62,883 nt of DNA from Streptomyces sp. H27-H1 (lineage in GTDB: Bacteria; Actinomycetota; Actinomycetes; Streptomycetales; Streptomycetaceae). Of this stretch, positions 23,833-30,550 are shown one piece after another. A program made the translations under genes and the position numbers. How positions within the stretch are numbered: position 1 is the first letter of the stretch; every line of letters starts with the position of its first letter. The notes below the pieces were generated by a model. The model searched no databases and had not been told where the DNA came from. It saw nothing but the letters and a program-made list of their open reading frames with translations. The stretch is from the NCBI RefSeq assembly GCF_026627445.1, contig NZ_JAPNLJ010000042.1, positions 1 through 62,883 on the forward strand, read 5' to 3'.

Positions 23833-23863
23833 CCCCGTCCCGGCCTGTGTGGCCGGGACGGGG
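23833..23863 (-). terminator. Hairpin after the RRQRL-type gene
   Basis: Perfect 13-bp stem CCCCGTCCCGGCC / GGCCGGGACGGGG, loop TGTGT, 9 bases behind the stop at 23872. Confidence 0.7.
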
Positions 23864-23871
23864 TTCGCAGT

Positions 23872-24333
23872 TCAGGCGGCCAGCCGGTGAGCGGCGGGAG
23901 CCGAGGGCGCGTAGTAGCTGCTGGGGTGTACGGGGGTGCCGTCGAAGCACTCGATGCAACAGCCGAGCTTTTTGGAGAGGCAGAAGTAGAAGCGCCTCCG
24001 GCAGTCGCCGCAGGTCTGGCGAGCTGCCATCGCCTTGTCCAGGGCCCATTCCTGAGCGAGCGTCGGAACGCGCTTGGGCACGGCCAGGTCGACGCGGAGG
24101 AGGTAGCCGCGGGTGGGGTGGATGCACGCCCACTGCGGCCGGTATCCGCACCACTTGCAGCGCAGGATCGCGGCCGGCCCGTCGTTACCTCCGGGGCTGA
24201 GACGCATGTCCCTGAGTTGACGCCTGGTGACCAGGCCCTCTGGGACAGCGCCGCGATCGAACTCGGGCAGGGTCGCGTCGCTGCGCAGCACCCGCCTCAC
24301 CTCGCGGCGGCGCCGCGTTCGGCGGCGCGGCAT
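23872..24333 (-). CDS. RRQRL-motif zinc-binding protein
   Basis: A 153-residue protein of the RRQRL-motif zinc-binding type common in Streptomyces integrative and plasmid transfer regions. VTRRQLRDMRLSPGG near residue 35, CKWCGYRPQWACIHPTRGYL, a helix VPTLAQEWALDKAMAAR, then CGDCRRRFYFC and CCIEC give three Cys pairs for two zincs. Start chosen at ATG 24333 because it shares one base with the stop of a preceding 35-residue frame (TGATG); extending upstream would read through a terminator hairpin. Confidence 0.75.
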   Translation of the reverse strand: MPRRRTRRRREVRRVLRSDATLPEFDRGAVPEGLVTRRQLRDMRLSPGGNDGPAAILRCKWCGYRPQWACIHPTRGYLLRVDLAVPKRVPTLAQEWALDKAMAARQTCGDCRRRFYFCLSKKLGCCIECFDGTPVHPSSYYAPSAPAAHRLAA

Positions 24334-24440
24334 CACCGGCGCCAGGTGCCGGGCAGACGGTCGGGGCGGTGCGGGTAGCGGGGGCCGGGACGCTGCGGGC
24401 GGGGCCGGCCGATGCGGCGGCGCGGGCGGGGGATGAGCAC
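24333..24440 (-). CDS. 35-residue Arg/Pro-rich leader-like peptide
   Basis: Begins at GTG 24440 with GGAG seven bases upstream and encodes MLIPRPRRRIGRPRPQRPG and a basic tail. Its stop overlaps the ATG of the RRQRL gene (TGATG). Either a genuine small basic protein or a leader frame that couples translation of its neighbour. Composition alone would not prove it real. Confidence 0.4.
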   Translation of the reverse strand: MLIPRPRRRIGRPRPQRPGPRYPHRPDRLPGTWRR

Positions 24441-24470
24441 GAGTGGTCTCCAGCAGGTAGGTGGACGACA

Positions 24471-24508
24471 CCGCGCCCCGCTGACGTCGGCGCGTCGGCG
24501 GGGCGCGG
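24471..24508 (-). terminator. Hairpin downstream of 24605-24940
   Basis: CCGCGCCCCGC / GCGGGGCGCGG, perfect 11-bp stem, 16-nt loop. Confidence 0.6.
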
Positions 24509-24604
24509 GGAACGGCGGCCGGCCTGCCCGGGTCACCGGGACCAGCCGCCCCGGAGTGCGGGGCAGGCCGGGGCCGGTGGCCAGGCGGGGCGGTCGGAGC
24601 TGGG

Positions 24605-24940
24605 TCAGAGTGCGGCGGAGACGACGGTGAGGATGAGGGCGGCCGCGCTGGCGAGGATGAGGGCGGCGCCGCTGCTGGCCCACCAGTAGTGGCCCATCGT
24701 CTTGGTGTCGTGGAGGTCGCTGAGCCCGTCCGCGATGTGCGCGTGGATCGCGACCAGCGGGGACAGGGCGGCGTACCAACGCCCGCGCCGGTCGACTTGG
24801 CCGGCGGCTTCGTCGTCGGGTATGTGCCCGCCGTGGAGCGCGAGTCGGTGGGCCTCGCCCTCGGCGGCCAGGTCGTGGATCTGATGGACGACGGGGCTGG
24901 TGGTGCGGCAGACGGTGCAGCGGTAGCGGTAGCGGCGCAC
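24605..24940 (-). CDS. Zinc-ribbon protein with C-terminal membrane anchor
   Basis: A 111-residue protein. The N-terminal RYRCTVCRTT carries a CxxC pair and later His residues (HRLALHGGH) that may complete a zinc site. The C-terminal ASSGAALILASAAALILTVV is a single transmembrane helix, so it would be tail-anchored. The GTG start follows GGGAGACC. Family not recognised. Confidence 0.6.
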   Translation of the reverse strand: MRRYRYRCTVCRTTSPVVHQIHDLAAEGEAHRLALHGGHIPDDEAAGQVDRRGRWYAALSPLVAIHAHIADGLSDLHDTKTMGHYWWASSGAALILASAAALILTVVSAAL

Positions 24941-25073
24941 AGGGCTCGGGTCTCCCGGGGTGATGGCGGGCAGGGAACGGCGACGCCCCGCCCGGGGTGT
25001 TCTCCGGGCGGGGCGCGGGGTCGAGCTGGTGGTGAGTGACCACCTCCGCGGGAGCGCGGAGGGGCCGGGCCGG

Positions 25074-25274
25074 TCAGTTGTCGATCTGCCTGCGGACCTC
25101 CGCGACGAGGCGGAGGATCTCGCGGGCCATGTCGCTGATCACGTCCAGCTTCTGCTCAACGTCCGCGTGGGCCGTGAAGCTGAACGACCTGTCGTCGCTG
25201 CGTGGTTGGGGGTCGGTGAAGGAGAACGAGCGGTCGTCACGGTTCTGCTCGGGGTTGGTGAACGAGAACGACAC
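25074..25274 (-). CDS. Small protein with three SFSFT repeats
   Basis: A 66-residue protein. The first half is three tandem units of SFSFT with DD(R) between them (SFSFTNPEQNRDD, SFSFTDPQPRSDD, SFSFTAHADV), each about 13 residues. The second half is a short amphipathic coiled coil (KLDVISDMAREILRLVAEVRRQ). Start is GTG 25274 behind GGGAG. Repetitive β-like tail plus helix suggests self-assembly or partner capture; unrecognised. Confidence 0.6.
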   Translation of the reverse strand: MSFSFTNPEQNRDDRSFSFTDPQPRSDDRSFSFTAHADVEQKLDVISDMAREILRLVAEVRRQIDN

Positions 25275-25291
25275 GGGACGGCTCCCACAGG

Positions 25292-25753
25292 TCAGATGTT
25301 CATGCGGTGGGCGCGCCGGATGGCGGCCTCCCACACGCTACGCACCTGTCCTCGGGTGTGGGAGTCGTTCCAGGACGGGAGCGCCGTCCACTGCTTGCCG
25401 TGCTGGCGGCGGGCCTCGTCCAGGAGGAGGTTCCCGGCGTCCTGGTAGGCGGGGGTGCGGGCGCCGGCCGCGGCGCGCAGCGCGCCGATGGAGCAGCGGG
25501 CGCCGCCGGGGTGGATGAGGGACCGCTGGACCCAGCCGTGGGTGTCGAGAAACCGCAGGCCGTCGGCCAGGGTCCGTTCGACCGCCCCGGTCGGGAGCAC
25601 CGTCTGGAGCACTGGGGCGGCGGGGGCCACCGCCGGCGGGGGAGCGGCGGCGCCCGGCGCGGGGGTGGGGGCCGGGTCCAGGAGCCGGAACGCCTGGGCG
25701 TACAGGTCGTGTTCGACGGGGGTGAACCCGCTGACGGTGGTGTTCGTGTTCAT
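25292..25753 (-). CDS. DUF6197-like protein
   Basis: A 153-residue protein. After a Pro/Ala-rich N-terminus, DGLRFLDTHGW, GGARCSIGALRAAAG and LPSWNDSHTRGQV followed by WEAAIRRAH match, by eye, the DUF6197 pattern widespread on actinobacterial plasmids and phages. Function unknown. Its ATG overlaps the translocase gene's stop (ATGA at 25750-25753), so it is the immediate downstream partner of the FtsK-like ATPase. Confidence 0.7.
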   Translation of the reverse strand: MNTNTTVSGFTPVEHDLYAQAFRLLDPAPTPAPGAAAPPPAVAPAAPVLQTVLPTGAVERTLADGLRFLDTHGWVQRSLIHPGGARCSIGALRAAAGARTPAYQDAGNLLLDEARRQHGKQWTALPSWNDSHTRGQVRSVWEAAIRRAHRMNI

Positions 25754-27954
25754 GCTGCCTTCCACAGTCCGTTCTCGTTGGTGACCTCGTCGCGCTTCTT
25801 CAGCTCGGACAGGCGCGGCTTGATGTTCTTCGCGCTGGTCCCGAGCTTGCGGGCGATGGTCTCCGCGGTCAGGGGGATGGACTCCTCTCTCAAGAGTTCG
25901 AGGATGCGGGGCTTGATCAGCTCCTGTCCGTCACCCGCCCCCGCAGCGGGTCCGGCGAAAACGCCCGGACCGGCGGGCCCGGGCTGCTGGCCGGCGGGAC
26001 CGGTGCGCTGCTGCTGCTGCGGGGCGGGCCGTCCCTGCTCCGCGTAGAACAGGAGGTCTTCGAGGTTGCCGACCAGGTTTTTGCCGCGGACGTCGACCAT
26101 CGGGGTCTGTGTGATCGCGTCCCGCTCACGCCAGGCGTCGCAGTCCTCGAGCCCGACGGGCGGCTCGCCTCCCGCGAGGGAGACGGGGGAGACGTCCAGG
26201 TGCAGGGACCGGAACTGAACGGCCTGCGAGCCCGGGGTCAGGAGGTACCCGAGGCCGAAGGTGCCGTCCTCGGGGGCCATGACGGCCTCGGTGTCCAGGC
26301 CGGTCATCTCCCGGTCGGCGACCGTGGCGAAGAGGCCGGGCCACGACGCGGGGATCTTCGACAGGTCGATGCCCTCGGCTCCCTCCACCGCGTTCACCCC
26401 GACCAGGGAGCCCTGCCCCTTGGCGCAGCGCAGGAAGACCGCGCCGCCGCCGATGAGGAGCTGCGAGCGGATGATCGTCGAGTTGCCGAGGTCTTCGGCC
26501 AGCGGGGTCTGGGTGGCCAGAACCACGCCGATGCCCCGCTTGAGGGAACGGCGGGTCATCTGCTCCACGATCGCCTTCGCCTCCGCGTGGTACGGGGAGG
26601 ACGTCGACAGCAGCATGTGCGCCTCGTCGATGACGACCAGGACCAGGGGGTCGGTAAAGGGGAAGGCGGGGGAGCGGTAGCGGGACTCGCGGTCCAGCAT
26701 CATCGCGTAGGCCAGGCGCAGGGCGCCCATCGCTTCGTTCAGGCCGTCCCCGCAGTACGCGGCCAGGTGGGCACCGGCAATGGTCCCGGCCTGCGGAGAG
26801 GCCAGGATCGTGGCGATGCCCGACCGGTGGGCGGACAGGAGGATCTGTTCCAGGATTCCCGACTTCCCCGAGCGGGAGCCGCCCACGAGGTAGAGGTGGC
26901 GGGCGCCGGAACCGGGCTGGGCCAGGGGGACCAGGGCCGGGCGGGCGTCGACGTAGGTGCCCAGGCGGACGTATCCGCGGGCGTCCATGGCCAGTTCGTC
27001 GACGACCGAGGAGAGCATCGTGCCGTGCATCAGCGCGTGCTCCTTCATCACGCGCACCCCCATCTGCGAGGGCTTGTCACCGGGCGCAAGGGTGATCTGG
27101 ATCATCGACAGGTCCAGGTTCCCGGCCAGGTCCTGGAGGTTGACCGTCCCGATCGCCTTGCGTTCACGGGTAGCGATCCCTTCCCAGTCCAGGGGCCCGT
27201 CGTAGCGGGTGAGGGTCAGGGTGGTGCCGGGCATCGCCCCTTCCGGGACGCCGACGAAGGCGTCCCACTCCTCCTCAGGGGTGGTGGGGGCGCCGGCCGT
27301 GATCTCTGGTGCCGAGGCCGGGACCGTCAGGTGGACGGTGACGGGCAGGGCGTTGGGTGCGTAGTGCTTGGGGTCGCCCATCTCGACCTGGGAGACAGGG
27401 ACGTTGTAGACAGAGGCGATGTCGGCGGCCTTCACCCTCACCTGCTGGCCCTGAGGCAGCGTGATGATTCCGGTGAACGACACGTGGTCGTCGCCGACCT
27501 CCAGGGCAAGGTGCGCGAGGCCGGCACCCTCCTGGATCAGCTTGCGACCCTCGGTCTGGGTGGGTCCGGAGATGAACTCCTTCCACCAGGCGGTGATGAG
27601 CTGCGCCTGTGAGGTCTGCCCGGTGGTCGCCGTGGTCGCGGCGGGGAGCGTCGGGAACTCGCCGGTGATGTTGCGGTGGTGGGCGAGGGCGGCTGCCCCG
27701 GCCGGGACCGCGAGTCCGAGGGCGAATAGTGGGTTCATGCCGGACGCGAGGACCTGGTGCGCGGCGATGCCGCACCCGGTGGCGGTGATCCCGCAGGCGA
27801 TCAGGGAGCGCAGGGCCGGGGTGGAGGCGTTGATGGCCCACGCCCCCGCTCCGGCCGCTCCGGCGGCGAGGGCGGACCAGGGGCCGGCGGCGGCGGACGC
27901 CACCGCGAGAGCGGCGGGCGCGTACTGGATGAACTGGTTTCGGGTCGGCCCCAT
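25750..27954 (-). CDS. FtsK/SpoIIIE-like DNA translocase (transfer ATPase)
   Basis: A 734-residue membrane-anchored P-loop ATPase. Two or three hydrophobic helices occupy residues 10-90. Walker A is GGSRSGKSG near 358 and Walker B is PLVLVVIDEAHM near 440; ATQTPLAEDL and a later arginine region follow. After a Gln/Pro linker the last 65 residues (IKPRILELLREESIPLTAET onward) form a winged helix in the place of the FtsK γ domain, likely for DNA sequence recognition. It is probably the double-strand DNA pump or coupling protein for conjugation. AAGGAG precedes the ATG. The operon around it encodes envelope and coiled-coil proteins. Confidence 0.85.
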   Translation of the reverse strand: MGPTRNQFIQYAPAALAVASAAAGPWSALAAGAAGAGAWAINASTPALRSLIACGITATGCGIAAHQVLASGMNPLFALGLAVPAGAAALAHHRNITGEFPTLPAATTATTGQTSQAQLITAWWKEFISGPTQTEGRKLIQEGAGLAHLALEVGDDHVSFTGIITLPQGQQVRVKAADIASVYNVPVSQVEMGDPKHYAPNALPVTVHLTVPASAPEITAGAPTTPEEEWDAFVGVPEGAMPGTTLTLTRYDGPLDWEGIATRERKAIGTVNLQDLAGNLDLSMIQITLAPGDKPSQMGVRVMKEHALMHGTMLSSVVDELAMDARGYVRLGTYVDARPALVPLAQPGSGARHLYLVGGSRSGKSGILEQILLSAHRSGIATILASPQAGTIAGAHLAAYCGDGLNEAMGALRLAYAMMLDRESRYRSPAFPFTDPLVLVVIDEAHMLLSTSSPYHAEAKAIVEQMTRRSLKRGIGVVLATQTPLAEDLGNSTIIRSQLLIGGGAVFLRCAKGQGSLVGVNAVEGAEGIDLSKIPASWPGLFATVADREMTGLDTEAVMAPEDGTFGLGYLLTPGSQAVQFRSLHLDVSPVSLAGGEPPVGLEDCDAWRERDAITQTPMVDVRGKNLVGNLEDLLFYAEQGRPAPQQQQRTGPAGQQPGPAGPGVFAGPAAGAGDGQELIKPRILELLREESIPLTAETIARKLGTSAKNIKPRLSELKKRDEVTNENGLWKAA

Positions 27955-27967
27955 GGTCCTGCTCTCC

Positions 27968-28360
27968 TTACGGCTGGGTGTAGAAGGCGGCTTCGGCCAT
28001 CTCGACGGGGGAGGTGTCCACCGCGTCGGCGATGCCCCCGTGGTCGGACTCGACAGTCGTCTTCGCGTCGTCGGCGGCCGCGGCCGCGCTGTCCGCCGCG
28101 GCCGTGTACTCGCCCGCCGCTTCCTTCGCGGTGGTCATCACGACGGCGGCGTCCGCGAATTCGGCGGTCGTCGCGCTGTCCACCGCGAGCGCCTTCATCG
28201 TCTCGGAGGCGTCCTGCATCTGTTCGGCGGTGTCGTCGATGGTCGAGGCGAGGGTGGTGACGGTCTCGCCGTGGACGTGGACCTGGCGGGTGAGCCAGGC
28301 GAGCTTGGTGCGCAGGGCCGCGTAGGTCGCGGCGTCCTTGAGAGATTCGGTGACAGACAT
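27968..28360 (-). CDS. Coiled-coil protein with HGxI..AV..SP..AE..FY tail
   Basis: A 130-residue all-α protein, Ala/Thr/Asp-rich, with long heptads (VTTLASTIDDTAEQMQDAS). The final 24 residues include HGGIADAV, SPVEM and AEAAFYTQP, and match the end of the neighbouring 28377-29381 protein. GAGGAG precedes the ATG; the next gene is the translocase 13 bases on. It resembles secreted or scaffolding helical hairpins but has no WxG motif. Unrecognised. Confidence 0.7.
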   Translation of the reverse strand: MSVTESLKDAATYAALRTKLAWLTRQVHVHGETVTTLASTIDDTAEQMQDASETMKALAVDSATTAEFADAAVVMTTAKEAAGEYTAAADSAAAAADDAKTTVESDHGGIADAVDTSPVEMAEAAFYTQP

Positions 28361-28376
28361 GCGGGCCTCTCCTCTT

Positions 28377-29381
28377 CTATCGGGCGTTGTAGAAGTCGCG
28401 TTCGGCGGGCTTGGTCAGCGGGGAGTCGGCGACGGCCCGAAAGATGGCACCGTGGCGGACCTCCGCGTTCGCCGACGCCGTGCGGCACGACTCCTCGCCG
28501 CCCTGGATCTGGTCGTGGAGCTTCTTGGCTGCCGCCGCCTGAAGCCCGAGCTGCTCCTGGAGGTGCTCGCACTTGCCGATGAGGTTCGCGCCGACGCCCT
28601 TCTCCGTGATCTCGGCGATGAGCACGTCGCAGTCCCCGGCGAGCTGCCCTGACTCGTCCACGAGTTCCAGGCAAGTCTCGGAGCTGGACTGGCACAGGGT
28701 CGCGGCGCCTTCGGCGAGATCGATGACCTGGGTGAGGGTCATGACCTCGCCACCGCTGTAGGTGCGGCTCTTCCCGGAGGCAGTGGTGACGTGAACACCC
28801 TTGTCGTCGACGGTCGCGGTGTGCGGAACGGGGGGATTGGGCTGCATCGCGGGGTCCTTCCTGATGCGGTCGGGGAGCGTGATCGTGGGGGGCGGGGGGA
28901 TGGTGCCGGGCGGCGGGACGGTAGGCCTGAGAGGCCCGGCGGCAGGCGGCGGAGTCGGGGGCGCGGTGGGCTTCGGCGGGGTCTGGGGCGTGGTCGGCTT
29001 CGGCGGGGTCGGCGGGGTCGGGGGCGTGGTCGGCTTCGGCGGCACGGTGGCCCCCGAAGTGGCTCCCGGGGTGGGCGCGGAGGGCCCGGTAGGAGGCGTG
29101 GCGGAAGGCGAGCCGGAAGGTGCAGTACCCGGCTTTTTCAGGTAGGCGGAACGCCATCCGTCACGAAGTCCCCCGGCCCAGTGGGCACCCGCGAGCAAAC
29201 CGTGATGCGCTTTCGCTGCCGCATTGTAGGAACCGTTCCGGAAGGTATCCGGCGCCTTGGTCGGAGCCCATTTTTCTTTCGGTTTCTTCGGGGGTTTCTT
29301 GATTCCCGCCTGCTCGTATTTTCCGTGCGTGTTGTCGACGCCGACGAGGTAGGTGATGGCGAGGAGCACGAGGAGTTCCAC
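28377..29381 (-). CDS. Membrane-anchored protein with Pro/Thr stalk and helical C-domain
   Basis: A 334-residue protein. A short N-terminal hydrophobic segment (LLVLLAITYLVG) anchors it or acts as a signal. Residues 85-165 are a Pro/Thr-rich stalk (PTTPPTPPTPPKPTTP repeats) long enough to cross the cell wall. The C-terminal 150 residues are a helical domain with four Cys residues (LCQSSSETC, GDC, GKC, EESC) and end HGAIFRAV, SPL, AERDFYNAR, like the next gene's product. The GTG start is backed by GGAAGGGAGG. Likely a surface component of the transfer machinery; inference from architecture and operon. Confidence 0.7.
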   Translation of the reverse strand: MELLVLLAITYLVGVDNTHGKYEQAGIKKPPKKPKEKWAPTKAPDTFRNGSYNAAAKAHHGLLAGAHWAGGLRDGWRSAYLKKPGTAPSGSPSATPPTGPSAPTPGATSGATVPPKPTTPPTPPTPPKPTTPQTPPKPTAPPTPPPAAGPLRPTVPPPGTIPPPPTITLPDRIRKDPAMQPNPPVPHTATVDDKGVHVTTASGKSRTYSGGEVMTLTQVIDLAEGAATLCQSSSETCLELVDESGQLAGDCDVLIAEITEKGVGANLIGKCEHLQEQLGLQAAAAKKLHDQIQGGEESCRTASANAEVRHGAIFRAVADSPLTKPAERDFYNAR

Positions 29382-29415
29382 GAGCCTCCCTTCCGTAACG
29401 TTGTGTAGTTTCCGG

Positions 29416-29518
29416 CGGTTACCGGTTACCGGTTACAGGGCCCGCAGACGCGGGTTCGCGGCGCTCAAGGCGGGGCGGGGCGACATCCCCGGGCCCTGTA
29501 ACCGGTAACCGGTAACCG
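29416..29518. repeat. Perfect 29-bp inverted repeat made of GGTTACC units
   Basis: Arms 29416-29444 and 29490-29518 are perfectly complementary. Each arm holds nearly three tandem 7-bp units (GGTTACCGGTTACCGGTTAC) followed by AGGGCCCG. The 45-bp spacer is GC-rich and ends in CCCC next to the right arm. It separates two genes of one leftward operon. Candidate recognition repeats for a translocase, repressor operator, or processing hairpin. Confidence 0.8.
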
Positions 29519-29530
29519 ACACTCGCGTAC

Positions 29531-29746
29531 TTAGCGTGACGATCCGATGTCGCTGACCGTCTCGTTCGCCGTGCTGAAAACCGATTCGAGCGTGCTGCGG
29601 ATCTCGTTGCTGAACGGCGTATACGGAAGGAAGATCCCGGAGACAATCAGCATCAGGCAGACCAGCTGCTGCTTTCCTTTCGTCTTCTTGAAGGTGAAGA
29701 ACAGGGCCCAGCAGAACAGGGCCAGAGCGAAGAACTGAAGCGTCAT
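29531..29746 (-). CDS. Small two-helix membrane protein
   Basis: A 71-residue protein with two transmembrane segments (LQFFALALFCWALFFTF and QQLVCLMLIVSGIFLPY) and a Ser/Asn-rich C-terminus. The ATG lies one base after the stop of the upstream gene. Small size and topology fit a transfer-pore accessory or holin-like role, not demonstrable here. Confidence 0.65.
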   Translation of the reverse strand: MTLQFFALALFCWALFFTFKKTKGKQQLVCLMLIVSGIFLPYTPFSNEIRSTLESVFSTANETVSDIGSSR

Positions 29747-29747
29747 G

Positions 29748-30362
29748 TCACGCACCCTTCTCGAAGGTGAATCCCTTGTTGTTCGCGGAGGTGACCGCAC
29801 CGGAACCAGAATTGGAACCGGAGGGCGCGGAAAGCTTTTTGTAGGCGATGAGACCGCCGCCGCCGACGAGAGCCACCCAAAGCCAGGGGCTGGACGTGAT
29901 GCCGTCGTCGCCGGTGGGCTCCTGGGTCTTGGGGGCCGCGGTGCCGAGGGTCGGGGCGGCGCATTCGGCGATCTTCGAGACCTCGTAGGAGGCCGCCTTG
30001 GCCACCGCCGCCGCCCGGACCTTCATGCACTCCCGGTAGACGGCCATCTCCCGCCCGTACAGGGTCTTGGCCGCGGCTTCCTCGGTCTGCGCCCGCTCCT
30101 TGCCGGCCTCCGCCTCGACCAGGGCGTTCGCGGCTTTCTCCTGGGCGCGCGCACGGTCCTGGGCGGACTGCTCGCTCTGCATGCTGGTGACGGTCACGAC
30201 CGTGCCGCACACGGCGATGGCGGCGATCGTGCCGCACACGGCGAGCGCGACGGTGTTGCGGCGTACCCCGCCGGCCTTGACGGAGAACTTGGACGTGGTG
30301 GGCTTCTCGGGGGTCTGGGGGTTCATGCGGGTGAACTCCTCGTCCCAGTCGATTCCGGACAT
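29748..30362 (-). CDS. Membrane protein with central coiled coil
   Basis: A 204-residue protein: N-terminal transmembrane helix (NTVALAVCGTIAAIAVCGTVV, residues 36-56), a charged coiled coil (SAQDRARAQEKAANALVEAE and on to 120), then a second hydrophobic segment (SPWLWVALVGGGGLIAYKKL) near 158. This places a coiled coil outside the membrane between two anchors. AAGGAGAGAG precedes the ATG. No family recognised; part of the transfer operon. Confidence 0.7.
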   Translation of the reverse strand: MSGIDWDEEFTRMNPQTPEKPTTSKFSVKAGGVRRNTVALAVCGTIAAIAVCGTVVTVTSMQSEQSAQDRARAQEKAANALVEAEAGKERAQTEEAAAKTLYGREMAVYRECMKVRAAAVAKAASYEVSKIAECAAPTLGTAAPKTQEPTGDDGITSSPWLWVALVGGGGLIAYKKLSAPSGSNSGSGAVTSANNKGFTFEKGA

Positions 30363-30550
30363 GGGGGCTCTCTCCTTCCAGTGCTGTGAATGCGGCCGTT
30401 CAAGCCCGCCCCGATACCTGCCGGAGGCGAGGTTCAGCGGACGGGGGTGCGGGCGAGCGGCCTGCCGGCCGTGGCCGTCACCGGACCGCGCCCGGTGGGC
30501 GAGCGCGATCCGGTGGCGACCATGAGCGGCAGAGCGTCGTTGACGTCCGG

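Noticed and set aside
24333..24471. Extending the RRQRL zinc protein to a GTG at 24471
   Set aside because: That start lies within a terminator hairpin and adds only Pro/Arg-rich residues; TGATG coupling at 24333 fits better.
29416..29518. Reading the GGTTACC inverted repeat as a transposon terminal repeat or CRISPR remnant
   Set aside because: No transposase, no target duplication and no spacer-repeat alternation; the units are tandem 7-mers in mirror image.
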